Shown: positions 44,244 to 56,424, counted from the first letter of the stretch. The stretch is 64,000 nucleotides of DNA from Lunularia cruciata (GCA_948567375.1 OX419757.1:21762001-21826000), one strand, 5' to 3'. Notes: generated by a model from the sequence alone, not told the origin. Numbers and translations: made by a program.

Positions 44244-45735
44244 GTGGATGGGATGGATGCACCAAGAGGACAATTTCTCGCACCTAGCTTTCCATTCTCA
44301 AACCCATTCCATATCAAGGTTATGTACATCCAGCGTGAGCAAATGAGGGTATTGCTAGTTTATCGCTTTGGTGCAGAATTCATGGATAGAGTGATGAACT
44401 CACCAAACCCGGTGATTCTACTTGTGGTGATATATGACAGAGAGTGGGATTTGACAATCTACATTCTATTATGATAAAATGGATATGAATGTCTCAAATC
44501 CTTTCCTTTTCAACACTCAAGTAGAAATCCGTTATGTAGTGAGACCAAAAGTGATGTTAGAGATTTTGTGGTCAGGAATTTCGGTGAGGAGTATTATCAA
44601 CAAGTGATAGCTTTTGAGGTCCCAATGGTAGTTCCAATAGTTTGTGCGCCTTCTAGAGTGATTATATTGACTCTGTATTGAAGTAGACATTAGCAATTGA
44701 GTGTTGCAAGAACCATGGATCCGCAATTGCAAGAGTTGGTGCAAGGAATGCAAGGGATATTGAATGAATTTTGAGAGATTAAGATGACCATGGAGACATT
44801 ATAAAGTCAAGTGCAAATCCTCAAGAACGATCTAGCCATGCAAGACGAAGAGCCGTCTCAAAACCCAATACCTGTGACTGAAGTACTTAGAGAGGCACCC
44901 ATGCCTACAAGCCCTATCAAAAATGAAGCCACATTGCTACTATGGATGAAGAAGACCTGCAACATTGAGCCTTACAAGGGGTAGCGTACGATGGGAGTAG
45001 TGGAAAATTGGATCTCGAGAATGAATTGATATTTTTTATTGTTCTCAACAGAGATCACAGAGCATACTACATGCGTGTTTGCATTTGGGTACTTGACCGA
45101 TAAAACCTTCACATGGTATGATGCTTGGGAATGATCCATGTTAGCAGAGAGAAAGGAGGTCACATGGACAGCAATGCAAGAAGGACTGCTGAAGAATTTC
45201 CAATCGGTGGATTTTGTGCCGATGGCTCGAACCCGACTTTGGGGATTGAGATAGAAGAATAGCGTACAAAAGTATGTGGAAGCATTTCTGGATCTACAAG
45301 TTGTAATTACCGACATGAGTCCAGCAGAGGCTCTCGACAATTTCAAATGAGGGTTGAAAGAGTGGATTCGCCAAGAAGTCATGGTGCAAAATCCTTGCAC
45401 GGTATTTGAAGCCATTGCTTGTGCATAGAGAATAGCAGGAGCATTAGGTGGAGGTGAAGGATTAGTTCCACCTCAACATTATCGGGTAGAAATGCCACAC
45501 ATGGGTGGACCAATACTGATGGAATTGGGCAACCTTTGGTTCCGGGATCAAGGAGCACGACCGCTTCAAGGGGAGTGGGAACAAGTAGAAGAACAAAAAG
45601 ATGGAGTCCCACAAGGAGAAGGGACTCAAGGAGAACAACGCCATTGTTACAGTTGTGGCCGTATTAGGCACATATCTACCAACTGTTGCACTCGTTTCCC
45701 TAAGGCCCTTGGCCTTCATACATGCGATCTTTGAA
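44244..45735 (+). pseudogene. gag of chromovirus C
   Basis: Plus frames broken by stops show LTDKTFTWYDAWE, then VQKYVEAFLDLQVVITDM and KEWIRQEVMVQNPCTVFEAI, the retrotransposon gag core (about 45090-45420). The zinc knuckle CYSCGRIRHISTNC (CX2CX4HX4C, about 45648-45690) is intact and lies in the 45492-45734 frame. Gag forms the particle and binds RNA. At least four stops lie in the core. Confidence 0.82.
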
Positions 45736-45792
45736 CAACATAGAGAGGCATATTGAAAAGGAGGAGGTAGAAATCACTTCGGAAAATGAAGA

Positions 45793-46349
45793 TTGCTAGT
45801 AAATGCACTTTGCGGCCTTATTGGCTCAATAAGGAAGCAGAGAAGCAAGGGAAGGAAGAAGAATAATGTGCAAAGATCCCGAAAGGCAACCTTACAATTG
45901 ATTGTTGTGAATGGAATCCTAGAAGGTAATCAAGTGAGAGTATTAATAGATCCGGGAGCAACAGAGAATTTCTTGTCTCGCTCTGTTGCAATAAGATTAG
46001 GAATGGATCTAGAGAGAGATGGGAGTGATGAAGTAGAGTTACCTAATGGGAAAATAGAGAGGATTGAATCATTACCTAGATGGGTAACCCTCTCTGTAAG
46101 AGAATATCATGAGCAATTGAGTGGCAAGTGATACAATTAGCTTGTTATGATGCAATTTTAGGCATGCCATTGATGGAGCAATACAACCCTATGGTGGATT
46201 GGAGGAAAAAAGTAGTGAGAACCCACCAATGGTCAATCATTAGGGTTAAAGAAAAATCACATAGGCAGAAACTGCCTCTATATGTCATAGGGACGACAAT
46301 TATCTGTAAGACCGATAGATGTTTTATGGGTCTAATAAGAGAAGTCTAG
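45793..46349 (+). pseudogene. aspartic protease of chromovirus C
   Basis: VRVLIDPGATENFLSRSVA holds the active site (D-P-G here where D-S/T-G is usual). After a stop at 46131 the next frame gives ILGMPLMEQYNPMVDWRKKV, the conserved protease C-terminal end before RT. It would cleave the Gag-Pol polyprotein. Confidence 0.85.
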
Positions 46350-46382
46350 AGTGCACAACTTGATATACAAATTACTAAGAAA

Positions 46383-47519
46383 TTGAAAGATGTGGTGGAT
46401 GAGTTTCAAGATGTCTTTCTTGATGATCTACTCTTAGGATTACTACCAAAAAGGCGAGTAGATCACAAAATTGAGACACTCTCGGGGAAGACACCTCCTT
46501 GTAAGGCCCCATATCACCTATCACCTCATGAGTTGGAGGAGTGTAAGACTCAAATTGAGGAGATGCTACAGAAAGGGTTCATCCAACCTAGCGTATCATC
46601 ATATGGGGCCTCTATCTTGTTTGTGAAGAAGAAAGATGGTACAAGGTGCATGTGCATTGACTATCGGGGTCTCAATCAGCAAACAGTGAAGAACAAATAC
46701 CCCTTACCTTGCATGGATGACCTATTAGATCAACCCCATGGAGCAAGATACTTCACCAAACTGGACTTGCGGAGCGGTTACAATCAAATCCAAATTGCAG
46801 AGGAGGATGTGTACAAAACTGCCTTTCAAACCAGGTATGGCCACTTTGAGTATCTTGTGATGCCTTTTGGCCTCACCAATGCACCTGCCACTTTCATGAG
46901 TCTAATGAATGACATATTTTGTCCATACTTGGATAAGTCTATTATCGTCTTCTTGGATGATATCTTAGTATATAGTAGCACGATGATAAAACACAAACAA
47001 CATCTACGAGAGGTCCTCCAGATTCTAAGACAAAATCAATTGTACGCCAAAATCTCAAAGTGTGAGTTTGGCAAGTTTGAAGTAGACTACTTGGGGCATA
47101 GAGTAAGTGCAAAAGGCAATCAAGTATTGACAGATAAAATAGAGGTCATTCAAAAATGGAGTGCCCTAGAAGATCAGACTCAACTTAAGAGCTTCTTGGA
47201 GTTGATGGGATTCTATCGTAGATTTGTCAAGGACTTCTCCAAGGTTACACAGCCTTTAACGGCACTACTTGGCAAGGGGAAGAAGTGGACATGGGGAACT
47301 GCACAAGAGTTGGCCTTTCAAGAATTGAAGGCCACCTTGCTACATACACCAATCTTGAAGTGGTATGACCCAAAACGTCCAATCAAGTTGGCTACAGATG
47401 CATCAGGCGTAGCAATCGGAGTAGTCCTACAACAAGAGTGGCATGACGGATGGCATCCAATTGCATATTTCTCTCAAAAGCTTTTACCAATAGAGCGCAA
47501 CTACCACACCACAGAATGA
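46383..47519 (+). pseudogene. reverse transcriptase/RNase H of chromovirus C (open 378 codons)
   Basis: A long intact frame: [11 protein letters not shown] and [14 protein letters not shown] (N-terminal), [12 protein letters not shown], the catalytic [45 protein letters not shown] (catalytic DD kept) and [16 protein letters not shown], then the RNase H start [16 protein letters not shown] and [17 protein letters not shown] single TGA at 47517-47519 then separates it from the rest of RNase H in the same frame. It copies element RNA into DNA. One of the best preserved pol parts in the window. Confidence 0.92.
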
Positions 47520-49200
47520 GAAGAGTTGGCCATTGTTCTAGCAACCAAGCATTGGAAGCACTATCAGGGCGAGAAGGCATTTGTAGTAGAGACAAACCAC
47601 AAACCTCTAGTCTACCTCAAGATGCAGAAGGATCTATCTTGTCGCCAAATTTGGTGGGCAGAGTGGCGACAACGCTTCAACATGACAATCACCTACGTGG
47701 AAGGTAAGAAGCAACTTGTAGATGCATTCACCCGCATGCCAATGGAAAACAACTTGGTGGCAAAGGTTAAGATTAACCTTGAATTTTGGCCAGAGATTCT
47801 GGGTGCTACAAAAATTGATCCACAGATTGTAGAAGTGCATTCATCCAAAGGTGTCACCAACACCCAAGGACTCACCTTTTGGGATGGTAGATTATGGATC
47901 CCAAATGTCCTAGAATTACGCACCACCATTCTAGCGGAATGTCATGATTTGGCCATTGTAGCTCATGTCAAAGTGGACAAGACCTTGGATGCAGTCAAGC
48001 GCCATTACTATTGGCCCAAGATGAGCAACGACGTGATGGACTACGTGCGTAGCTGCCTACTTTGTCAACAAAACAAAGCTTCTAATCAAGCTCTTGCAGG
48101 GCTCCTTCAACCTCTCCCCACTCCTACCCAACGTTGGGAACAAGTGAGTATGAATCTCATCTGTGAATTACCCAAGACCACCTCAAGGTTTGACTCCATC
48201 GTGGTCTTTGTGGACCGGCTCAGCAAAATGATTCATATACGCCCTACCACCAAGGAGGTGACCACTTCACAACTAGCTCAATTATACTTAGATGCAATCT
48301 TTGCTTACCATGACTTATCTAGAGTACTCATCACCGATAGAGGCACCCAATTCACCAATTTGTTTTGGCAAACACTCTTTGGTTTCTTCAAAACCAAGTT
48401 AGCCATGTCCACACCCACAAAAAAATGGCCAAACAGAGCGGGCTAATTGCACGATTGAAGACATGTTATGCGGCTTCACCTTAGAAGAGCAAGAGAGGTG
48501 GAACACCCTACTCCCATTGGTGGAATTCACTTACAAAAATTTAGTGAATGCATCCACCCAGGTCACTCCGTTCTTCCTCATGTATGGTGAGCATCCCTTC
48601 ACACCTTCTAGCTTGATGAAGATCCGTCCAGTGACTACCAAGGTCGATGCAGTCAATACATTTGTTTCTAAAATCCAACAAGGTGTGGAGAGTGCCAAGC
48701 ACAGATTACAGATTGCGCAAAATCGATAGAAGCAGTATGCTGATGCACATCGTAGGCACATGGAGTTCAATGTTGGGGATCAAGTGTGGCTATCAACAAC
48801 CAACCTCACATTAGTTGGACCTCATAAGCTTAGACCTTGTTTTATTGGGCCTTTCTCGATTCTTTGTTGCATCGGCGTTGTGGCCTATCACCTTGAGCTA
48901 CCGCCACACATGAAGATCAATCCAATGTTCTATGTCTCCCTACTACGCAGATATGCTCCCCGATCAGGCCAGGATCATTCCGCACAAGACATTCGACCTT
49001 GTCCGATACTCATTGATGGCATAGAGGAATATGAAGTGGAGCGGATTCTCCAAAAATGCATGCGTGTACTTGCTATCCGTGGGTGGACTATCTAGTACAA
49101 TGGAAAGGTACCCCCTCTATGAAGCAACCTAGGAGCCCGTTGCCAATTTGGCACATGCACCGGTGTTGGTGCAAGCATTTGAGCAATAATTACACAACGA
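47520..49200 (+). pseudogene. RNase H end, integrase and chromodomain of chromovirus C
   Basis: The 47526-48446 frame has ELAIVLATKHWKHY, the H2C2 zinc domain (CLLCQQNKAS), then the integrase core with VFVDRLSKMIH and ITDRGTQFTN. A frameshift near 48415 disrupts the DGQTE-like Glu region. 48463-48729 continues with RWNTLLPLVEFTYKN and PFFLMYGEHPF, and 48760-49095 with FNVGDQVWL and GPFSILCCIG. The C-terminal chromodomain follows: EYEVERILQK, a frameshift, DYLVQWKGTP, then LVQAFE-type residues. Chromodomains steer integration to heterochromatin. Confidence 0.9.
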
Positions 49201-49211
49201 GGACGTTACGT

Positions 49212-49229
49212 CTTAAAAGGAGGAAGGTC
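49212..49229 (+). promoter_or_regulatory. polypurine tract of chromovirus C
   Basis: aaaaggaggaaggtc directly precedes the 3' LTR; purine-rich primer for second-strand synthesis. Confidence 0.8.
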
Positions 49230-49966
49230 TGTAATACCAAGAGCAAACCATATGATCTAGATGTGAAATTTGGTTTGGTAACATCTAGAATGATGTTATA
49301 CATGATGGTCAAAATAGATAAGATAGAAGTATCACCAAAAGAGTATTTCTACTAATAGGGCAGAAACCAAAATAGACTTGAGAACCTTAGAACCAATAGC
49401 TAGACATATGATTTGAAGGTGAGAATTAGTTGATAACATCTGGAAGGATGTTACACATGATATACTAAACAAATCAAAAAGAGGTATCACCAAAAGGGGA
49501 CTTCTACTAATAGAGTAGGAACCAAAATATACCTGAAATTTTTGAAGGCAATTTTGGAGGCCTAAACGGATGAATTAGGCCTTGAAAATGTGCAGACCCT
49601 CCCCCAACAAAGGAAAGAATGGCTTTCCTTACCCCCTTCTTTGTCTTATCGAGAGCTTTCCAACGGTACCTTACTCACATGATTCTGAGATTCCTACAGG
49701 AAGATTCTCTAAAAGATTACCTCCGGTCAAAGCTTGTTTGACCAACCAGATAGGACCTAGACCAAACATGTCACCCATCCAAGTAAGTAATCCAAGGGTG
49801 GAGCTTGCTGACATGTCACCTATTTGTGTCCCTAATCCTATGGTGGAGCTTCCTTGGAGTAGATCCTCTTTGTCTATATAATAAAGAGAAGGTGCTCATT
49901 GGGGGCATCAAATGTTTGAGTGTGCAATCTATGTTTTCTCTCTTCTCTTGTCCTTGGGGTATTACA
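49230..49966 (+). repeat. 3' LTR of chromovirus C
   Basis: 737 bp. It aligns end to end with 43375-44112 with mostly single-base differences and small indels, the same TGTAATAC..GTATTACA ends and the same internal duplicated segment. Followed by cata. Confidence 0.93.
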
Positions 49967-50840
49967 CATATGAGAGTTATGAGAGATTGATGAGTGAGTT
50001 TGCCTTTCTCAAGCAAGGAGATGGAGAGAAGTGAGAGTCTATACAAAAAGAATAGAAAAGTTAGAGTCTAAGTTTGATATAATGTTGAAGAAGATTGGAG
50101 ATGATGTGTAGACTACCATGATTGGGATAAGATCCATGCTCACCAAGAATTGTGTGTGAGAATTGAAACCAAAAATTCAAAGGAATGTGAGATATGAAAA
50201 ATCTTTGTCTAAGATAGAAGCTATCAAGTTTGTAGTTTGTATGGAAGAGAGTTTGGAAGAGGATGAGAGTGATTTAGTGGTGAAAGAAATTATGCATCCT
50301 CCACAAGTCTACAAGTATGGTGGGGCTTTTGACACTTTGGTGACAAAATCACACCACAAATAGTAGTTGCTCATGTTCTTGCACCTCTACCAAAAAGTAC
50401 CCTTTAAACTATCATTTTAAATTTTGGTTGTGAAGGTCTATTTTTGGGGCATATCATCTCCAAGAATGGAATAATAGTTGACCTTGAGAAGGTGAGGAAA
50501 ATCTCAAACCTTCCATTCCCTTCAAGCTTGACAAAGTTGCTCCAATTCTTGAGGATGGTTGGGTACTATTAGAGGTTCATCTTCTCATTTTCCAACAAGG
50601 CTTATGCATTAATCATCTACATGAAGAAGGGTGTAGAATAAATGGTGATTTTGGAGGACAAGGAGGCTCTCAAAGCTTTTGAGGCGCTCAAGCAATCCCT
50701 TGTTATAGCTCCAATTTTTGCTAAACTCAATTAGAATAAGCCTTTCATCCTCTACATTGATGCTTTTAACATAGCTATAGGATGCACTCTAAGTCAATTA
50801 GACCAAGATGGGCATGATCATCCAATACCTTATGCTAGTA
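49967..50840 (+). pseudogene. gag remainder and gutted RT of element B
   Basis: Gag DNA resumes at 49967. From about 50420 the frame reads FLGHIISKNGIIVDLEKVRK and LPFPSSLTKLLQFLRMVGYY, the RT/RNase H connection, then PFILYIDAFNIAIGCTLSQL (RNase H start, Asp kept). The RT fingers and palm with the catalytic pair are absent: gag-like DNA (50163-50363) is followed almost at once by the connection. So the pol of B has a large internal deletion. Confidence 0.72.
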
Positions 50841-51330
50841 TTCAAATGGTTTCAGCAAAAAAGAACTACTCTCTCATGGAGAGAGAAAGATTGGTAGTGA
50901 TCTTTGGTCTCCAAAAGTTTAGACACTACTTGATTGGAGTGAAAGCCACCAGTGTCATAGATCACAAGGTTTTGAAGTACATCTTCAACAAGCCTTATGT
51001 AGAAGAGAGGCTAGCAAGGTGGATGATACTCTTGTCTAAGTATGACTACACCATTGAGGATAGGCCACGTAAGAAATATGCAAATGCTAATTTGTTATCT
51101 AAGGCCTATGATCATGATAGAGATGAGCCAATGGATGATTCTTTCCCAGATGAGGAGCTCATGACAATGTTAATCACTCAAGAGGTTCCAATGGAGTACA
51201 CAGAGATTGTGGACTTTGTTACAAGGGGTAACTATTCAAAAGGGATGCATGTTAGGGAGAGGAAGGCCCTTGCAGCAAGATCTAGACCTTACACAATGGT
51301 GGAGGATACTTTTTTCCTAAAGGAGTAAAT
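50841..51330 (+). pseudogene. RNase H of element B (open 160 codons)
   Basis: KKNYSLMERERLVVIFGLQK, then FRHYLIGVKATSVIDHKVLK and LARWMILLSKYDYTIEDRP are the usual gypsy RNase H segments, followed by a linker to the zinc domain. The open frame starts at an internal Met (50846); the domain itself begins upstream at about 50740. Confidence 0.85.
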
Positions 51331-51339
51331 AGTCTACTT

Positions 51340-52500
51340 CAAAGAGTAGTGGGTAAGGAGGAGTCTATCTTACTTATAAAGGAGTTTCATGAAGGTTTAG
51401 TGTGTGGAGGACACTTTGTAGGAAAAGTGATGGCTTTCAAGATTCTAAATGCATGTTACCATTGGAGAGGGTTCTCAAGGATTTTCTTGATTATTGCAAA
51501 ACTTGTCATGTTTGTCAAGCTTATCCTAAAATTTATACTTCCACTCAACCACTAGATCAATTCCATTGCTAGGACCTTTTGAGAAGTGGAGAATTGATTT
51601 GTAGGTCCCTTCAATAGAACCCCAAGGAACAATCGGTACATTTTGGTAGTTACTGATTATCTTACCAAGTGTGTTGAAGCTAGACAATTGAGGGACAAGA
51701 ATGAAGATGAAGTTGGGAGATTTCTTTATGAACGCATTATCACTAGGTTTGGGTGCCCTTTGGAATTGGTTTTTGATATAGGAGGAGAGTTTACAAAAAG
51801 CATTACTACAACCATGCTATGACATTTCTCTATCATGCATAGAGTAAAAACATCTTATAAGCCAAATTCTAGTGGCTTGGCATAGAGAACCAATTAGACC
51901 TTGTGCATGATTTTGGCTAAAGATGCAAAAAATAGAGGGAGCTAAGCATCATTGGAGCAAGAGTATTCATGCAGTTTTGTAGGAGTATAGGATACCTATG
52001 AAAAATTTCACCAAATATTCTCCATTTCAATTGGTATATGGTATTGAGTCTACCTTACCTATTCACTTTGATCTTCCTACCTTCCAAAGCATTCATAAGA
52101 GATTGAAGAAAGCACAAGTAGGTGATACAAATAAGTCAAGGAAGGATTAAGTCATGGAATTGGAAGAGGCAAGAGCAAATGCTATGGTTTGAATGGAGCA
52201 AGCCTAAAGGAAACAAAAGGAGAGCTATGACAAGAGGCAAGGCAAAAAGAAGGTATAGCTTTTCAAAGAAGATGATTGGGTAATGTTGTTTGATTATATT
52301 TGATTCAAGAGAGTGCAAAAGAAGTTTTTGCCTAAGTACTTTAGACCTTTCATAGTGGAGAAGGTGTGGGGCAATTACACCTATGATCTCAAGGAGTTGG
52401 GAGGAAGACACTTTGATAAGATTAACCATGATAAGTGGAAGATGTATCATAGAAGGTAGAGAGACCTTTACTTTGAGAACAAAGTAAAATATTTGTCCAA
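51340..52500 (+). pseudogene. integrase of element B
   Basis: 51349-51555: LIKEFHEGLVCGGHFVGKVM, then NACYHWRG and, in another frame, CKTCHVCQ-like Cys pairs (H2C2 zinc domain). About 51640-51960: YILVVTDYLTKCVEA (catalytic Asp region), RFGCPLELVFDIGGEF (D-x-G-G-E-F) and YKPNSSGLA near the Glu position, interrupted by stops. About 52000-52070: FTKYSPFQLVYGIESTLP. The protein would insert the cDNA into the genome. No chromodomain before the LTR at 52508. Confidence 0.82.
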
Positions 52501-52507
52501 GGATAAA

Positions 52508-53195
52508 TGTAACACCCATTTGTGCATATATGTGTTATTGTGATGTTTAGTTTGGTATTTATAAGTACTTGAGAGATATCATTTACATAAAGATAAATGA
52601 TGGTTCTACATTAGTCATGATTAGTTAAATCTATTCATAGCTAAGATAGAGTGGACCTTACTTTAATGGAAGTAGAAAAGATCATGACCAGTATTTTGGA
52701 TTCTAGTGTATTGACTTGGTATGATTCCTAGGTTTTAGGCTTTGAGGAAATAATTAAGAACTCTTAGACCTACAAGCCTTTTTGTTTTGGATTATTTTAT
52801 AGTCCAATGAAAGCCCATGTGAAGGAATCCTTAACTTAGTGGTTGGGTCAAGATAAGACCACATGCTTAGGAGAATATTACCACAAGTATGGATATTCCT
52901 TTAGCTTTTGAATTTATTTGATTTTTATTGGAGTTACTTGAGTTACTCTAATAATTAGTAACTTTAGTGTGTAACTATTTCACAAGTATATAAACTAGAG
53001 GTGAGGAGGTCTCATCATTCTTTCATTTGCAACCATCTCTCTCTTATTGAGTTCTCTAGTGAACAATAGTTTGAGTCTTGGTGTGTTAGCCTTGGAGGAA
53101 TATGATGGAGTTGGGGTTCCTTGCCTTCTTAGTCCATGGTGCACTACCATAATAACCATCAGTGGTTCATCCTGAGTGAGAGACAGGCGGGCTCA
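52508..53195 (+). repeat. 3' LTR of element B
   Basis: It starts TGTAACACCCATTTG and is similar to 41167-41850 through gtggttcatcctgag. It is visibly more diverged from its partner than the LTRs of element C are, in line with an older insertion. Confidence 0.78.
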
Positions 53196-53468
53196 TAGTT
53201 CACGTAGGAGAAGAAGAACTAAAGGAAGAAGGATTCCTTTGTGCTAAAGAGGTGCTTAAGGCAAAAGATGTGGGCTCTTGCTAAGACAAGGAAGGAAATG
53301 AAGTCAAATTGGACTTTGGAGAGAGTACAACCAGCAAGAAAAAGTTTGAGGAATCCACAAAAGCACTAGTGGCGTAGGTCACAAGGTATTGAAAATAGGA
53401 AAAATCATTGATCAAGATTTGAAAATATAAAGGTAGCTCCTCACAATAGATTCTAGGAAGACAATAAT

Positions 53469-54626
53469 TGTTGGCCCAAGGGAAATAAGTAGAATTCTGC
53501 TAAGTGTAGAATGCATCCCCAGCCTGAAATTCTCTTTAGCCTCAAACTCTATCCTTGTCCTAATATACATATTTTCCCATGAATAATTTTTGACTAAGGA
53601 CTAGTTTTATAGCCAATGATTGCAAGAGTTTGAATACTTGTAAAGAAAACAACAAGTAGTAGTTGTGATTTGTAGCAATTGCACAATCACGTCTTAATTG
53701 CACTTAGATAAGATCAGAAGGTTGGATTAGTGATAAGCAAAGTAGGTGTAATTAGAAGATTTCAAGCACTCTTAGCTGCTGATCATCTTCATCTCAAGAG
53801 TAGGAAATTTTATATAAGGGTTGCAAGCCACGAATGATATGTCCACTTATTTCATAAACAAAGTATTCAACTTAAGGAATTTTCTTGAGTGTATGTGTTG
53901 GATTGCTTTTGCTTACATGTTTCCATATATATTCAAGTAGAGGTGAGGGATATTTTAATATGAGTGGGTGTTTGAGTACCTACTTAGGAAATTTGCATTG
54001 AATCAAGGAAGTTACCCTTGAAATTCAACAAGAATGAGTGCTTGAGTACCTACTCAAGAAATTTTCACATCATCAAGGATGTGATCCTTGACATTTTGAA
54101 CAAGCAAGTCACGGCAAGGAAGGGTTTTTAGGAGGGACGGAAACTTGAGAGTACCATAGAATAGAAAGTCAAGTAGACAATCAATTTTGGATTTCATTGG
54201 GATTGCATTTCTTTTGGGAAGAGATGCATGTACTTAGTGATGACGTCAAGGTGAAATAACCTTTGGCCTGGAAATTGACTTTTGGAGTGAAATATACTTG
54301 GGAGAAGGGACTAGACATTGACATAAAAGAGGCTCTTCAAGGAGAAGAGGCCTTTGGTGTGAAGTGAAGCACCACTATCAAGGGCTTATAAGATTAGATC
54401 TTTTCTTTGAGTGGTTGCTCATTGCTCTTTCCTATAGGATGCCACAATGAACACCCCTACTCTCTTCTAGTAGTGGTTTCTACCAAAGAGGTTAAACATG
54501 CAAGAATAGATAACTAGTGCCATGGTGACACTTTATTCTCATTTTTAATCATTTCCAACATGTATCCTCAAGGGAATGACTTGTTCTTGCCAATCATGCT
54601 ATTTGTATGTTGATATTGGGTTATCA
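53469..54626 (+). repeat. 3' LTR of element A
   Basis: It starts TGTTGGCCCAAGGG and ends TATTGGGTTATCA. It aligns with 38484-39692 but lacks the tandem duplication. It includes an extra ~130 bp (about 53880-54105, itself with a short repeat gagtgcttgagtacctact / gagtgggtgtttgagtacct) absent from the 5' LTR. Confidence 0.82.
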
Positions 54627-55294
54627 CATTTTCACTCCTTGTCTTTAGAAGGGTAGAACACTTACCTTTTCAAAATCTTTTGGATTCCTTTGGAGGAGAA
54701 GAGCACCTCTTGTACTAAACTATCACTTCTCAAAATTCATTGGAATTTTATACATTGTATTGTAATTGATTATTTTCTTTGTTATTTCCATATTGTGCCT
54801 TCTTTGGGTGGCATTTTCCTTGTTGGGAGTCATCTTTATCCAAGACATAAAATGGTAAATAGTAAAGGACTCAACTATGACATTCATGAGTATTCACCCA
54901 TTTCTGACCTCTTACTCACCATAATACTCCAATTTAGTGTTTGCTAGGTTGTTACAACCCTTCTCCACTACACCACTAGATCCTTCCCATGGTGCTCTTA
55001 GTAAACCCTTACATACCGCCCCTCCAACAACCTACAAAATCATGCTTAGATTGCCCATGTGTAAGTATTGATTTAGCACAACACCAAGGGCATGCCAGGT
55101 GCTTATAGATGAGGGAAAAAGCTATAAATCCACCTCCTCCAAAAGACCTCCTTCATACACCAGTCCTTTCTCTTCAAGCCCCACCAAAATTTTATTCTTG
55201 GTTCACTTCCTCAATTCTATCCAAGCATTTTTACCAAGTTTACCTAGACCTCATACAAGAATCCTTGTGTCCCTAGGACAACTTTTGTGCTTCA
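54627..55294. other. unassigned spacer
   Basis: No domain or partner found. Short plus frames (54690-54947, 55099-55299) only. Confidence 0.4.
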
Positions 55295-56424
55295 TGTGAT
55301 AGCTTAGTTTTGACATACTTATAGTGTAATCAGAAAGAACAAGTTGTTCCCACAAGGATACAAGTTGGAAATGGCTAAGATTTAAGGAAAATATCACAAT
55401 GACATTGTTTATTTATTATTTCATGTTTAAGCTCTTGGGTAGGAACCACTCCCAAAAAGTGTAGTGCCACACCATGTGGTATATTACATAAAAGAAAACA
55501 AAAAGAATCACATTCACTACAAATATTATTCAAAATTACTCTTGAAGTTGATGGCTTGCTTCACTCCGCGTGCCACTCCACTCCAAAGTTATTACTCCTG
55601 CAAATGCATACCACCCTTTCTAGAAGGCATAATTATAGAGTATATGTCATATCAGCCAAATGTCTTGGTCTTTTATTTTGTGGTACTGCCCATGTGGCAA
55701 GCTTCCCAATCCACTCCTTGCATATGTTCACTCTTTTGGATCCTTTAGTGTACATCTTTGATCAAAGGTAAGTACTAGCTCTATACCATGAACTTGGGAT
55801 CTTACTATCAAATTCCTCACCTCTACTCTTACCTAGACATTTGACAGCACATAAAATGAAAAGATAGAACTTGCAAAGATTCAAAGTTCTCTTTATTGGT
55901 TCTCAAAGTATAGAAAGATGAATAGGAGTGCCTTTGGTCCTCAACCTTATATACCTTTCTGCTTTGAGCCAAAAGGATCAAGAGACCAAGTGGATTACCT
56001 AAAATTTCTAAGCTATTATGTACATCACTTGATTAATATCCTAATCCTATCCTATCCTAATCATCTATATCATATTGATTATGATTAAGTGTCTAACATG
56101 TGTCATGGAAGCTGTCAAGTCTTCCCACTGAATCTTATTTTAACCTACAACCTTTGGGCACACAACTCCAAAGATATATACAATTTAGAGTGCATTCTTC
56201 ATGAAGTATGTACAATTCCAAGTATCTTGCTAGTATGCAATTTCAAATATATGATTAGTTACTCAACTCCAAGTATCTTACTAGCTACTCAAAGTGCATA
56301 TGTCTTCAAAGAACTTCCCCTCAATGGAGTCCCTTTGGCTAGAACTGTTGGGGGTCTACTATGGTCACCTCTAAGTTATCTAACTAACTGTTTTGTTTGC
56401 ATTTATATTTAGCTATTTCTAACA
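55295..56424 (-). repeat. LTR of the D family (copy D2)
   Basis: About 1.13 kb, TG...AACA, aligned with D1 (21639-22716) and D3 (33610-34330). On the minus strand it starts TGTTAGAAATAGC. It is preceded on that strand by a coiled-coil-rich segment, as D1 is. Confidence 0.65.

Larger units (their letters stand above)
43375..49966 (+). mobile_element. Ty3/gypsy chromovirus C, complete with both LTRs
   Basis: LTR 43375-44112, PBS (iMet), gag, protease, RT, RNase H, integrase with C-terminal chromodomain, PPT, LTR 49230-49966. The LTR ends form TGTAATAC/GTATTACA and cata flanks both sides, a 4 bp target duplication. The two LTRs look about 95% identical by eye, so this is the youngest insertion of the nest. 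Gag and pol carry several stops and frameshifts, so it is not autonomous now. Confidence 0.93.
41167..53195 (+). mobile_element. Ty3/gypsy element B (OTA/Tat-Athila type), hosting element C
   Basis: LTRs at 41167-41850 and 52508-53195 flank gag-like DNA (41851-43374), then, after the nested element C, gag remainder, a gutted RT, RNase H, zinc-domain and integrase (49967-52500). The order protease/RT/RNase H/integrase is Ty3/gypsy, and there is no chromodomain. The RT palm is missing. Many stops. Confidence 0.8.
38484..54626 (+). mobile_element. LTR element A (gypsy-type, gag only), outermost of a triple nest
   Basis: Two similar LTRs (38484-39692 and 53469-54626, both TGTT..CA) flank a PBS matching the plant Asp-tRNA type seen in Tat/Athila gypsy elements, and a gag-like region (about 40190-40760). 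After removing element B (41167-53195), only about 1.75 kb of internal DNA is left, with no protease, RT or integrase. So A was non-autonomous, or had lost pol before B inserted. Confidence 0.75.

Noticed and set aside
45462-45719. Minus-strand frames over gag of element C
   Set aside because: Antisense shadows of the gag and zinc knuckle region.
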